This document shows positions 1 to 11,474 of a stretch of DNA of 64,000 bases, in pieces. How positions within the stretch are numbered: position 1 is the stretch's first letter; each line of letters begins with the position of its first letter. The notes under the pieces are model-generated. The model was given only the letters and a program-made list of their open reading frames with translations, had not been told where the DNA came from and did no database searches. The stretch is from assembly GCA_023053545.1 (NCBI GenBank), contig JAKZAN010000158.1:1-64000 (forward strand). Direction: 5' to 3'. A program made the position numbers and the translations under genes. This DNA comes from Lepidurus packardi (lineage: Eukaryota; Arthropoda; Branchiopoda; Notostraca; Triopsidae).

Positions 1-3000
1 TAAGGAATAAGTTCAGTACGTAAGGAATTAATTCAGTCCGTAAGGAATTAATTAAGTCCGTAATGAATTAATTCAGTCCGTATGAAATTAATTCAGTCCG
101 TAATGGATTAATTAAGTCCGTAATGAATTAATTCAGTCCGTATGAAATTAATTCAGTCCGAAAGGAATTCATTAGTCCGTAAGGAATTAATTCAGTAAGA
201 AAGGAATTCAATCAATCCTAAAGAATTAATTCAGTCCGTAAGGAACTAATTCAGTCCGTAAGGAATTAATTCAGTCCGTAAGGAATTATTTCAGTCCGTA
301 ATTAATTCATTCATTCCTTACGGAATTAATTAAGTCCATAAGGAATTAATTTAGTCTGTAAGGATTTAATTAAGTCCGTAATGAATTAATTCAGTCCGTA
401 ATGAATTAATTCAGTCCGTAAGGATTTAATTCAGTCCGTAAGGTATTAATTCAGTCCGTAAGGAATTAATTCAGTCCGTAATGAATTAATTCAGTCCGTA
501 AGGAATTAATTCTGTCCGTAAGGATGTAATTCAGTCCGTGAGGTATTAATTCAGTCCGTAAGGAATTAATTCAGTCCGTAAGGAATTATTTCAGTCCGTA
601 AGGATTTAATTCAGTCCGTAAGGTATTAATTCAGTCCGTAAGGAATTAATTCAGTCCGTAAGGAATTAATTCAGTCCGTAAGGATATATTTCAGTCCGTA
701 AGGAATAAGTTCAGTACGTAAGGAATTAATTCAGTCCGTAATCGATTAATTAAGTCCGTAATGAATTAATTCAGTCCGTATGAAATTAACTCAGTCCGTA
801 AGGAATTAATTAAGGAATTAATTCAGTCCGTAAGGAATTAATTCAGTCCGTAAGGAATTAATTCAGTCCGTAATTAATTAATTCATTCCTTACGGAATTA
901 ATTAAGTCCATAAGGAATTAATTCAGTCTTTAAGGATTTAATTAAGTCCGTAATGAATTAATTCAGTCCGTAATGAATTAATTCAGTCCGTAAAGGATTT
1001 AATTCAGTCCGTAAGGTATTAATTCAGTCCGTAAGGAATTAATTCAGTCCGTAAGGAACTAATTCAGTCCGTAAGGAATTAATTCAGTCCGTAAGGAATT
1101 AATTCAGTCCGTAAGGAATTAATTCTGTCCGTAAGGATGTAATTCAGTCCGTAAGGTATTAATTCAGTCCGTAAGGAATTAATTCAGTCCGTAAGGAATT
1201 AATTCAGCCCGTAAGGAATAAGTTCAGTCCGTAAGGATTTAATTCAGTCCGTAAGGAATTAATTCTGTCCGTAAGGATGTAATTCAGTCCGTAAGGTATT
1301 AATTCAGTCCGTAAGGAATTAATTAAGTCCGTAAGGAATTATTTCAGTCCGTAAGGAATTATTTCAGTCCGTAATTAATTAATTCATTCCTTACGGTATT
1401 AATTAAGTCCATAAGGAATTAATTTAGTCTGTAAGGATTTAATTAAGTCCGTAATGAATTAATTCAGTCCGTAAGGAATAACTTCAGTACGTAAGGAAAT
1501 AATTCAGTCCGTAATTTATAAATTCAGTACGTAAGGAATTAATTCAGTCCGTAAGGAATTAATTCAGTCCGTAAGGATTTAATTCAGTCCGTAAGGTATT
1601 AATTCAGTCCGTAAGGAATTAATTCAGTCCGTAAGGAATTAATTCAGTCCGTAAGGAATAAGTTCAGTACGTAAGGAATTAATTCAGTCCGTAATCGATT
1701 AATTAAGTCCGTAATGAATTAATTAATTCCGTATGAAATTAACTCAGTCCGTAAGGAATTAATTAAGGAATTAATTCAGTCCGTAAGGAATTAATTCAAT
1801 CCGTAATTAATTAATTCATTCCTTACGGAATTAATTAAGTCCATAAGGAATTAATTTAGTCTGTAAGGATTTAATTAAGTCCGTAATGAATTAATTCAGT
1901 CCGTAAGGAATAACTTCAGTACGTAAGGAATAACTTCAGTACGTATGGAAATAATTCAGTCCGTAATTTATTAATTCAGTACGTAAGGAATTATTTCAGT
2001 CCGTAAGGATTTAATTCAGTCCGTAAGGAATAAGTTCAGTACGTAAGGAATTAATTCAGTCCGTAATCGATTAATTAAGTCCGTAATGAATTAATTCAGT
2101 CCGTATGAAATTAACTCAGTCCGTAAGGAATTAATTAAGGAATTAATTCAGTCCGTAAGGAATTAATTCAGTCCGTAAGGAATTAATTCAGTCCGTAATT
2201 AATTAATTCATTCCTTACGGAATTAATTAAGTCCATAAGGAATTAATTCTGTCCGTAAGGATGTAATTCAGTCCGTAAGGTATTAATTCAGTCCGTAAGG
2301 AATTATTTCAGTCCGTAAGGAATTAATTCAGCCCGTAAGGAATAAGTTCAGTCCGTAAGGATTTAATTCAGTCCGTAAGGAATTAATTCTGTCCGTAAGG
2401 ATGTAGTTCAGTCCGTAAGGTATTAATTCAGTCCGTAAGGAATTAATTAAGTCCGTAAGGAATTAATTCAGTCCGTAAGGAATTATTTCAGTCCGTAATT
2501 AATTAATTCATTCCTTACGGTATTAATTAAGTCCATAAGGAATTAATTTAGTCTGTAAGGATTTAATTAAGTCCGTAATGAATTAATTCAGTCCGTAAGG
2601 AATAACTTCAGTACGTAAGGAAATAATTCAGTCCGTAATTTATTAATTCAGTACGTAAGGAATTAATTCAGTCCGTAAGGAATTAATTCAGTCCGTAAGG
2701 ATTTAATTCAGTCCGTAAGGTATTAATTCAGTCCGTAAGGAATTAATTCAGTCCGTAAGGAATTAATTCAGTCCGTAAGGAATAAGTTCAGTACGTAAGG
2801 AATTAATTCAGTCCGTAATCGATTAATTAAGTCCGTAATGAATTAATTAAGTCCGTATGAAATTAACTCAGTCCGTAAGGAATTAATTAAGGAATTAATT
2901 CAGTCCGTAAGGAATTAATTCAATCCGTAATTAATTAATTCATTCCTTACGGAATTAATTAAGTCCATAAGGAATTAATTTAGTCTGTAATGATTTAATT

Positions 3001-3847
3001 AAGTCCGTAATGAATTAATTCAGTCCGTAAGGAATAACTTCAGTACGTAAGGAATAACTTCAGTACGTATGGAAATAATTCAGTCCGTAATTTATTAATT
3101 CAGTACGTAAGGAATTAATTCAGTCAGTAAGGAATTAATTCAGTCCGTAAGGAACTAATTCAGTCCGTAAGGATTTAATTCAGTCCGTAAGGATTTAATT
3201 CAGTCCGTAAGGTATTAATTCGGTCCGTAAGGAATTAATACAGTCCGTAAGGAATAAGTTCAGTACGTAAGGAATTAATTCAGTCCGTAATCGATTAATT
3301 AAGTCCGTAATGAATTAATTCAGTCCGTAAGGAATTAATTAAGTCCGTAAGGAATTAATTCAGTCCGTAAGGAATTAATTCAGTCCGTAAGGAATTAATT
3401 CAGTCAGTAAGGAATTATTTCAGTCCGTAAGGAATTAATTCAGTCCGTAAGGAATTATTTCAGTCCGTAAGGATTTAATTCAGTCCGTAAGGTATTAATT
3501 CAGTCCGTAAGGAATTAATTCAGTCCGTAATTAATTAATTCAGTCCGTAATTAATTAATTCATTCCTTACGGAATTAATTAAGTCCATAAGGAATTAATT
3601 CTGTCTGTAAGGATTTAATTAAGTCCGTAATGAATTAATTCAGTCCGTAATGAATTAATTCAGTCCGTAAGGATTTAATTCAGTCCGTAAGGTATTAATT
3701 CAGTCCGTAAGGAATTAATTCAGTCCGTAATGAATTAATTCAGTCCGTAAGGAATTAATTCTGTCCGTAAGGATGTAATTCAGTCCGTGAGGTATTAATT
3801 CAGTCCGTAAGGAATTAATTCAGTCCGTAAGGAATTAATTCAGTCCG
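1..3847 (+). repeat. Large higher-order unit, copy alpha (3,847 bp in window)
   Basis: The sequence from base 1 reappears at 3848 (offset 3,847) and again at 8908. Bases 1-1468 match 3848-5315 with a single substitution noticed (4872). Bases 361 to about 1500 also match 5281-6420 (offset 4,920), 1571 to about 2240 match at offset 4,860, and 2241-3847 match at offset 5,060. Alpha therefore carries one copy of a 1,073-bp block that is doubled in copy beta, has a 60-bp stretch (about 1511-1570) absent from beta, and lacks a 200-bp stretch present in beta. The unit start is arbitrary because the window opens inside the array. Confidence 0.85.
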
Positions 3848-6800
3848 TAAGGAATAAGTTCAGTACGTAAGGAATTAATTCAGTCCGTAAGGAATTAATT
3901 AAGTCCGTAATGAATTAATTCAGTCCGTATGAAATTAATTCAGTCCGTAATGGATTAATTAAGTCCGTAATGAATTAATTCAGTCCGTATGAAATTAATT
4001 CAGTCCGAAAGGAATTCATTAGTCCGTAAGGAATTAATTCAGTAAGAAAGGAATTCAATCAATCCTAAAGAATTAATTCAGTCCGTAAGGAACTAATTCA
4101 GTCCGTAAGGAATTAATTCAGTCCGTAAGGAATTATTTCAGTCCGTAATTAATTCATTCATTCCTTACGGAATTAATTAAGTCCATAAGGAATTAATTTA
4201 GTCTGTAAGGATTTAATTAAGTCCGTAATGAATTAATTCAGTCCGTAATGAATTAATTCAGTCCGTAAGGATTTAATTCAGTCCGTAAGGTATTAATTCA
4301 GTCCGTAAGGAATTAATTCAGTCCGTAATGAATTAATTCAGTCCGTAAGGAATTAATTCTGTCCGTAAGGATGTAATTCAGTCCGTGAGGTATTAATTCA
4401 GTCCGTAAGGAATTAATTCAGTCCGTAAGGAATTATTTCAGTCCGTAAGGATTTAATTCAGTCCGTAAGGTATTAATTCAGTCCGTAAGGAATTAATTCA
4501 GTCCGTAAGGAATTAATTCAGTCCGTAAGGATATATTTCAGTCCGTAAGGAATAAGTTCAGTACGTAAGGAATTAATTCAGTCCGTAATCGATTAATTAA
4601 GTCCGTAATGAATTAATTCAGTCCGTATGAAATTAACTCAGTCCGTAAGGAATTAATTAAGGAATTAATTCAGTCCGTAAGGAATTAATTCAGTCCGTAA
4701 GGAATTAATTCAGTCCGTAATTAATTAATTCATTCCTTACGGAATTAATTAAGTCCATAAGGAATTAATTCAGTCTTTAAGGATTTAATTAAGTCCGTAA
4801 TGAATTAATTCAGTCCGTAATGAATTAATTCAGTCCGTAAAGGATTTAATTCAGTCCGTAAGGTATTAATTCTGTCCGTAAGGAATTAATTCAGTCCGTA
4901 AGGAACTAATTCAGTCCGTAAGGAATTAATTCAGTCCGTAAGGAATTAATTCAGTCCGTAAGGAATTAATTCTGTCCGTAAGGATGTAATTCAGTCCGTA
5001 AGGTATTAATTCAGTCCGTAAGGAATTAATTCAGTCCGTAAGGAATTAATTCAGCCCGTAAGGAATAAGTTCAGTCCGTAAGGATTTAATTCAGTCCGTA
5101 AGGAATTAATTCTGTCCGTAAGGATGTAATTCAGTCCGTAAGGTATTAATTCAGTCCGTAAGGAATTAATTAAGTCCGTAAGGAATTATTTCAGTCCGTA
5201 AGGAATTATTTCAGTCCGTAATTAATTAATTCATTCCTTACGGTATTAATTAAGTCCATAAGGAATTAATTTAGTCTGTAAGGATTTAATTAAGTCCGTA
5301 ATGAATTAATTCAGTCCGTAATGAATTAATTCAGTCCGTAAGGATTTAATTCAGTCCGTAAGGTATTAATTCAGTCCGTAAGGAATTAATTCAGTCCGTA
5401 ATGAATTAATTCAGTCCGTAAGGAATTAATTCTGTCCGTAAGGATGTAATTCAGTCCGTGAGGTATTAATTCAGTCCGTAAGGAATTAATTCAGTCCGTA
5501 AGGAATTATTTCAGTCCGTAAGGATTTAATTCAGTCCGTAAGGTATTAATTCAGTCCGTAAGGAATTAATTCAGTCCGTAAGGAATTAATTCAGTCCGTA
5601 AGGATATATTTCAGTCCGTAAGGAATAAGTTCAGTACGTAAGGAATTAATTCAGTCCGTAATCGATTAATTAAGTCCGTAATGAATTAATTCAGTCCGTA
5701 TGAAATTAACTCAGTCCGTAAGGAATTAATTAAGGAATTAATTCAGTCCGTAAGGAATTAATTCAGTCCGTAAGGAATTAATTCAGTCCGTAATTAATTA
5801 ATTCATTCCTTACGGAATTAATTAAGTCCATAAGGAATTAATTCAGTCTTTAAGGATTTAATTAAGTCCGTAATGAATTAATTCAGTCCGTAATGAATTA
5901 ATTCAGTCCGTAAAGGATTTAATTCAGTCCGTAAGGTATTAATTCAGTCCGTAAGGAATTAATTCAGTCCGTAAGGAACTAATTCAGTCCGTAAGGAATT
6001 AATTCAGTCCGTAAGGAATTAATTCAGTCCGTAAGGAATTAATTCTGTCCGTAAGGATGTAATTCAGTCCGTAAGGTATTAATTCAGTCCGTAAGGAATT
6101 AATTCAGTCCGTAAGGAATTAATTCAGCCCGTAAGGAATAAGTTCAGTCCGTAAGGATTTAATTCAGTCCGTAAGGAATTAATTCTGTCCGTAAGGATGT
6201 AATTCAGTCCGTAAGGTATTAATTCAGTCCGTAAGGAATTAATTAAGTCCGTAAGGAATTATTTCAGTCCGTAAGGAATTATTTCAGTCCGTAATTAATT
6301 AATTCATTCCTTACGGTATTAATTAAGTCCATAAGGAATTAATTTAGTCTGTAAGGATTTAATTAAGTCCGTAATGAATTAATTCAGTCCGTAAGGAATA
6401 ACTTCAGTACGTAAGGAAATAATTCAGTCCGTAAGGATTTAATTCAGTCCGTAAGGTATTAATTCAGTCCGTAAGGAATTAATTCAGTCCGTAAGGAATT
6501 AATTCAGTCCGTAAGGAATAAGTTCAGTACGTAAGGAATTAATTCAGTCCGTAATCGATTAATTAAGTCCGTAATGAATTAATTAATTCCGTATGAAATT
6601 AACTCAGTCCGTAAGGAATTAATTAAGGAATTAATTCAGTCCGTAAGGAATTAATTCAATCCGTAATTAATTAATTCATTCCTTACGGAATTAATTAAGT
6701 CCATAAGGAATTAATTTAGTCTGTAAGGATTTAATTAAGTCCGTAATGAATTAATTCAGTCCGTAAGGAATAACTTCAGTACGTAAGGAATAACTTCAGT

Positions 6801-8907
6801 ACGTATGGAAATAATTCAGTCCGTAATTTATTAATTCAGTACGTAAGGAATTATTTCAGTCCGTAAGGATTTAATTCAGTCCGTAAGGAATAAGTTCAGT
6901 ACGTAAGGAATTAATTCAGTCCGTAATCGATTAATTAAGTCCGTAATGAATTAATTCAGTCCGTATGAAATTAACTCAGTCCGTAAGGAATTAATTAAGG
7001 AATTAATTCAGTCCGTAAGGAATTAATTCAGTCCGTAAGGAATTAATTCAGTCCGTAATTAATTAATTCATTCCTTACGGAATTAATTAAGTCCATAAGG
7101 AATTAATTCAGTCTGTAAGGATTTAATTAAGTCCGTAATGAATTAATTCAGTCCGTAATGAATTAATTCAGTCCGTAAGGATTTAATTCAGTCCGTAAGG
7201 TATTAATTCAGTCCGTAAGGAAATTATTCAGTCCGTAAGGAACTAATTCAGTCCGTAAGGAATTAATTCAGTCCGTAAGGAATTAATTCAGTCCGTAAGG
7301 AATTAATTCTGTCCGTAAGGATGTAATTCAGTCCGTAAGGTATTAATTCAGTCCGTAAGGAATTATTTCAGTCCGTAAGGAATTAATTCAGCCCGTAAGG
7401 AATAAGTTCAGTCCGTAAGGATTTAATTCAGTCCGTAAGGAATTAATTCTGTCCGTAAGGATGTAGTTCAGTCCGTAAGGTATTAATTCAGTCCGTAAGG
7501 AATTAATTAAGTCCGTAAGGAATTAATTCAGTCCGTAAGGAATTATTTCAGTCCGTAATTAATTAATTCATTCCTTACGGTATTAATTAAGTCCATAAGG
7601 AATTAATTTAGTCTGTAAGGATTTAATTAAGTCCGTAATGAATTAATTCAGTCCGTAAGGAATAACTTCAGTACGTAAGGAAATAATTCAGTCCGTAATT
7701 TATTAATTCAGTACGTAAGGAATTAATTCAGTCCGTAAGGAATTAATTCAGTCCGTAAGGATTTAATTCAGTCCGTAAGGTATTAATTCAGTCCGTAAGG
7801 AATTAATTCAGTCCGTAAGGAATTAATTCAGTCCGTAAGGAATAAGTTCAGTACGTAAGGAATTAATTCAGTCCGTAATCGATTAATTAAGTCCGTAATG
7901 AATTAATTAAGTCCGTATGAAATTAACTCAGTCCGTAAGGAATTAATTAAGGAATTAATTCAGTCCGTAAGGAATTAATTCAATCCGTAATTAATTAATT
8001 CATTCCTTACGGAATTAATTAAGTCCATAAGGAATTAATTTAGTCTGTAATGATTTAATTAAGTCCGTAATGAATTAATTCAGTCCGTAAGGAATAACTT
8101 CAGTACGTAAGGAATAACTTCAGTACGTATGGAAATAATTCAGTCCGTAATTTATTAATTCAGTACGTAAGGAATTAATTCAGTCAGTAAGGAATTAATT
8201 CAGTCCGTAAGGAACTAATTCAGTCCGTAAGGATTTAATTCAGTCCGTAAGGATTTAATTCAGTCCGTAAGGTATTAATTCGGTCCGTAAGGAATTAATA
8301 CAGTCCGTAAGGAATAAGTTCAGTACGTAAGGAATTAATTCAGTCCGTAATCGATTAATTAAGTCCGTAATGAATTAATTCAGTCCGTAAGGAATTAATT
8401 AAGTCCGTAAGGAATTAATTCAGTCCGTAAGGAATTAATTCAGTCCGTAAGGAATTAATTCAGTCAGTAAGGAATTATTTCAGTCCGTAAGGAATTAATT
8501 CAGTCCGTAAGGAATTATTTCAGTCCGTAAGGATTTAATTCAGTCCGTAAGGTATTAATTCAGTCCGTAAGGAATTAATTCAGTCCGTAATTAATTAATT
8601 CAGTCCGTAATTAATTAATTCATTCCTTACGGAATTAATTAAGTCCATAAGGAATTAATTCTGTCTGTAAGGATTTAATTAAGTCCGTAATGAATTAATT
8701 CAGTCCGTAATGAATTAATTCAGTCCGTAAGGATTTAATTCAGTCCGTAAGGTATTAATTCAGTCCGTAAGGAATTAATTCAGTCCGTAATGAATTAATT
8801 CAGTCCGTAAGGAATTAATTCTGTCCGTAAGGATGTAATTCAGTCCGTGAGGTATTAATTCAGTCCGTAAGGAATTAATTCAGTCCGTAAGGAATTAATT
8901 CAGTCCG
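3848..8907 (+). repeat. Large higher-order unit, copy beta (5,060 bp)
   Basis: Every marker from 3848 recurs 5,060 bp later until about 11474. Relative to copy alpha, beta has gained a tandem 1,073-bp duplication (4208-5280 and 5281-6353), lost three monomers (60 bp, at about 6431), and gained ten monomers (200 bp, about 7101-7300, including the odd GGAAATTATTCAG monomer). The arithmetic closes exactly: 3,847 + 1,073 - 60 + 200 = 5,060. Rare point variants such as AATTAATTCCGTATG (1724 and 6584) are kept between alpha and beta, so the matches reflect copying and not chance similarity of monomers. Confidence 0.88.
4208..6353 (+). repeat. Tandem duplication, 2 x 1,073 bp, in copy beta
   Basis: Bases 4208-5280 and 5281-6353 match monomer for monomer at an offset of 1,073. 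Shared oddities include the 21-bp monomer with GTAAAGGATTT (about 4837 and 5909), the GGATATATTTCAG monomer, the GTCTTTAAGG variant after an inverted core, and one 32-bp monomer. The only difference noticed is T at 4872 (CTGTCCG), shared with gamma at 9932 but absent from the second copy and from alpha. The period equals 53 monomers plus 12 bp (the 32-bp form) and 1 bp (the 21-bp form). Confidence 0.85.
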
Positions 8908-11474
8908 TAAGGAATAAGTTCAGTACGTAAGGAATTAATTCAGTCCGTAAGGAATTAATTAAGTCCGTAATGAATTAATTCAGTCCGTATGAAATTAATT
9001 CAGTCCGTAATGGATTAATTAAGTCCGTAATGAATTAATTCAGTCCGTATGAAATTAATTCAGTCCGAAAGGAATTCATTAGTCCGTAAGGAATTAATTC
9101 AGTAAGAAAGGAATTCAATCAATCCTAAAGAATTAATTCAGTCCGTAAGGAACTAATTCAGTCCGTAAGGAATTAATTCAGTCCGTAAGGAATTATTTCA
9201 GTCCGTAATTAATTCATTCATTCCTTACGGAATTAATTAAGTCCATAAGGAATTAATTTAGTCTGTAAGGATTTAATTAAGTCCGTAATGAATTAATTCA
9301 GTCCGTAATGAATTAATTCAGTCCGTAAGGATTTAATTCAGTCCGTAAGGTATTAATTCAGTCCGTAAGGAATTAATTCAGTCCGTAATGAATTAATTCA
9401 GTCCGTAAGGAATTAATTCTGTCCGTAAGGATGTAATTCAGTCCGTGAGGTATTAATTCAGTCCGTAAGGAATTAATTCAGTCCGTAAGGAATTATTTCA
9501 GTCCGTAAGGATTTAATTCAGTCCGTAAGGTATTAATTCAGTCCGTAAGGAATTAATTCAGTCCGTAAGGAATTAATTCAGTCCGTAAGGATATATTTCA
9601 GTCCGTAAGGAATAAGTTCAGTACGTAAGGAATTAATTCAGTCCGTAATCGATTAATTAAGTCCGTAATGAATTAATTCAGTCCGTATGAAATTAACTCA
9701 GTCCGTAAGGAATTAATTAAGGAATTAATTCAGTCCGTAAGGAATTAATTCAGTCCGTAAGGAATTAATTCAGTCCGTAATTAATTAATTCATTCCTTAC
9801 GGAATTAATTAAGTCCATAAGGAATTAATTCAGTCTTTAAGGATTTAATTAAGTCCGTAATGAATTAATTCAGTCCGTAATGAATTAATTCAGTCCGTAA
9901 AGGATTTAATTCAGTCCGTAAGGTATTAATTCTGTCCGTAAGGAATTAATTCAGTCCGTAAGGAACTAATTCAGTCCGTAAGGAATTAATTCAGTCCGTA
10001 AGGAATTAATTCAGTCCGTAAGGAATTAATTCTGTCCGTAAGGATGTAATTCAGTCCGAAAGGTATTAATTCAGTCCGTAAGGAATTAATTCAGTCCGTA
10101 AGGAATTAATTCAGCCCGTAAGGAATAAGTTCAGTCCGTAAGGATTTAATTCAGTCCGTAAGGAATTAATTCTGTCCGTAAGGATGTAATTCAGTCCGTA
10201 AGGTATTAATTCAGTCCGTAAGGAATTAATTAAGTCCGTAAGGAATTATTTCAGTCCGTAAGGAATTATTTCAGTCCGTAATTAATTAATTCATTCCTTA
10301 CGGTATTAATTAAGTCCATAAGGAATTAATTTAGTCTGTAAGGATTTAATTAAGTCCGTAATGAATTAATTCAGTCCGTAATGAATTAATTCAGTCCGTA
10401 AGGATTTAATTCAGTCCGTAAGGTATTAATTCAGTCCGTAAGGAATTAATTCAGTCCGTAATGAATTAATTCAGTCCGTAAGGAATTAATTCTGTCCGTA
10501 AGGATGTAATTCAGTCCGTGAGGTATTAATTCAGTCCGTAAGGAATTAATTCAGTCCGTAAGGAATTATTTCAGTCCGTAAGGATTTAATTCAGTCCGTA
10601 AGGTATTAATTCAGTCCGTAAGGAATTAATTCAGTCCGTAAGGAATTAATTCAGTCCGTAAGGATATATTTCAGTCCGTAAGGAATAAGTTCAGTACGTA
10701 AGGAATTAATTCAGTCCGTAATCGATTAATTAAGTCCGTAATGAATTAATTCAGTCCGTATGAAATTAACTCAGTCCGTAAGGAATTAATTAAGGAATTA
10801 ATTCAGTCCGTAAGGAATTAATTCAGTCCGTAAGGAATTAATTCAGTCCGTAATTAATTAATTCATTCCTTACGGAATTAATTAAGTCCATAAGGAATTA
10901 ATTCAGTCTTTAAGGATTTAATTAAGTCCGTAATGAATTAATTCAGTCCGTAATGAATTAATTCAGTCCGTAAAGGATTTAATTCAGTCCGTAAGGTATT
11001 AATTCAGTCCGTAAGGAATTAATTCAGTCCGTAAGGAACTAATTCAGTCCGTAAGGAATTAATTCAGTCCGTAAGGAATTAATTCAGTCCGTAAGGAATT
11101 AATTCTGTCCGTAAGGATGTAATTCAGTCCGTAAGGTATTAATTCAGTCCGTAAGGAATTAATTCAGTCCGTAAGGAATTAATTCAGCCCGTAAGGAATA
11201 AGTTCAGTCCGTAAGGATTTAATTCAGTCCGTAAGGAATTAATTCTGTCCGTAAGGATGTAATTCAGTCCGTAAGGTATTAATTCAGTCCGTAAGGAATT
11301 AATTAAGTCCGTAAGGAATTATTTCAGTCCGTAAGGAATTATTTCAGTCCGTAATTAATTAATTCATTCCTTACGGTATTAATTAAGTCCATAAGGAATT
11401 AATTTAGTCTGTAAGGATTTAATTAAGTCCGTAATGAATTAATTCAGTCCGTAAGGAATAACTTCAGTACGTAA
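8908..11474 (+). repeat. Large higher-order unit, partial copy gamma
   Basis: This stretch repeats 3848-6414 at an offset of 5,060, including both copies of the 1,073-bp block. I saw one substitution in about 2,570 bp: A at 10059 where beta has T at 4999. After about 11474 the match switches to beta 7685 onward (offset 3,796), so gamma lacks the 1,264 bp that separate beta's two CCTTACGGTATT landmarks (6309 and 7573). Such near-identity indicates very recent duplication and is also the kind of place where assemblies can go wrong. Confidence 0.85.
9268..11413 (+). repeat. Tandem duplication, 2 x 1,073 bp, in copy gamma
   Basis: Bases 9268-10340 and 10341-11413 are the same doubled 1,073-bp block as in copy beta, displaced by 5,060 bp. 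Its presence in both beta and gamma but not in alpha shows that the 1,073-bp doubling came before the 5,060-bp amplification, or that alpha lost one copy. Confidence 0.83.

Noticed and set aside
3848-11474. Beta and gamma copies as pure assembly artefact
   Set aside because: They differ by at least one substitution (4999/10059) and by a 60-bp indel at 6421/11481, which argues for two real copies. Without reads I cannot exclude a local misassembly.
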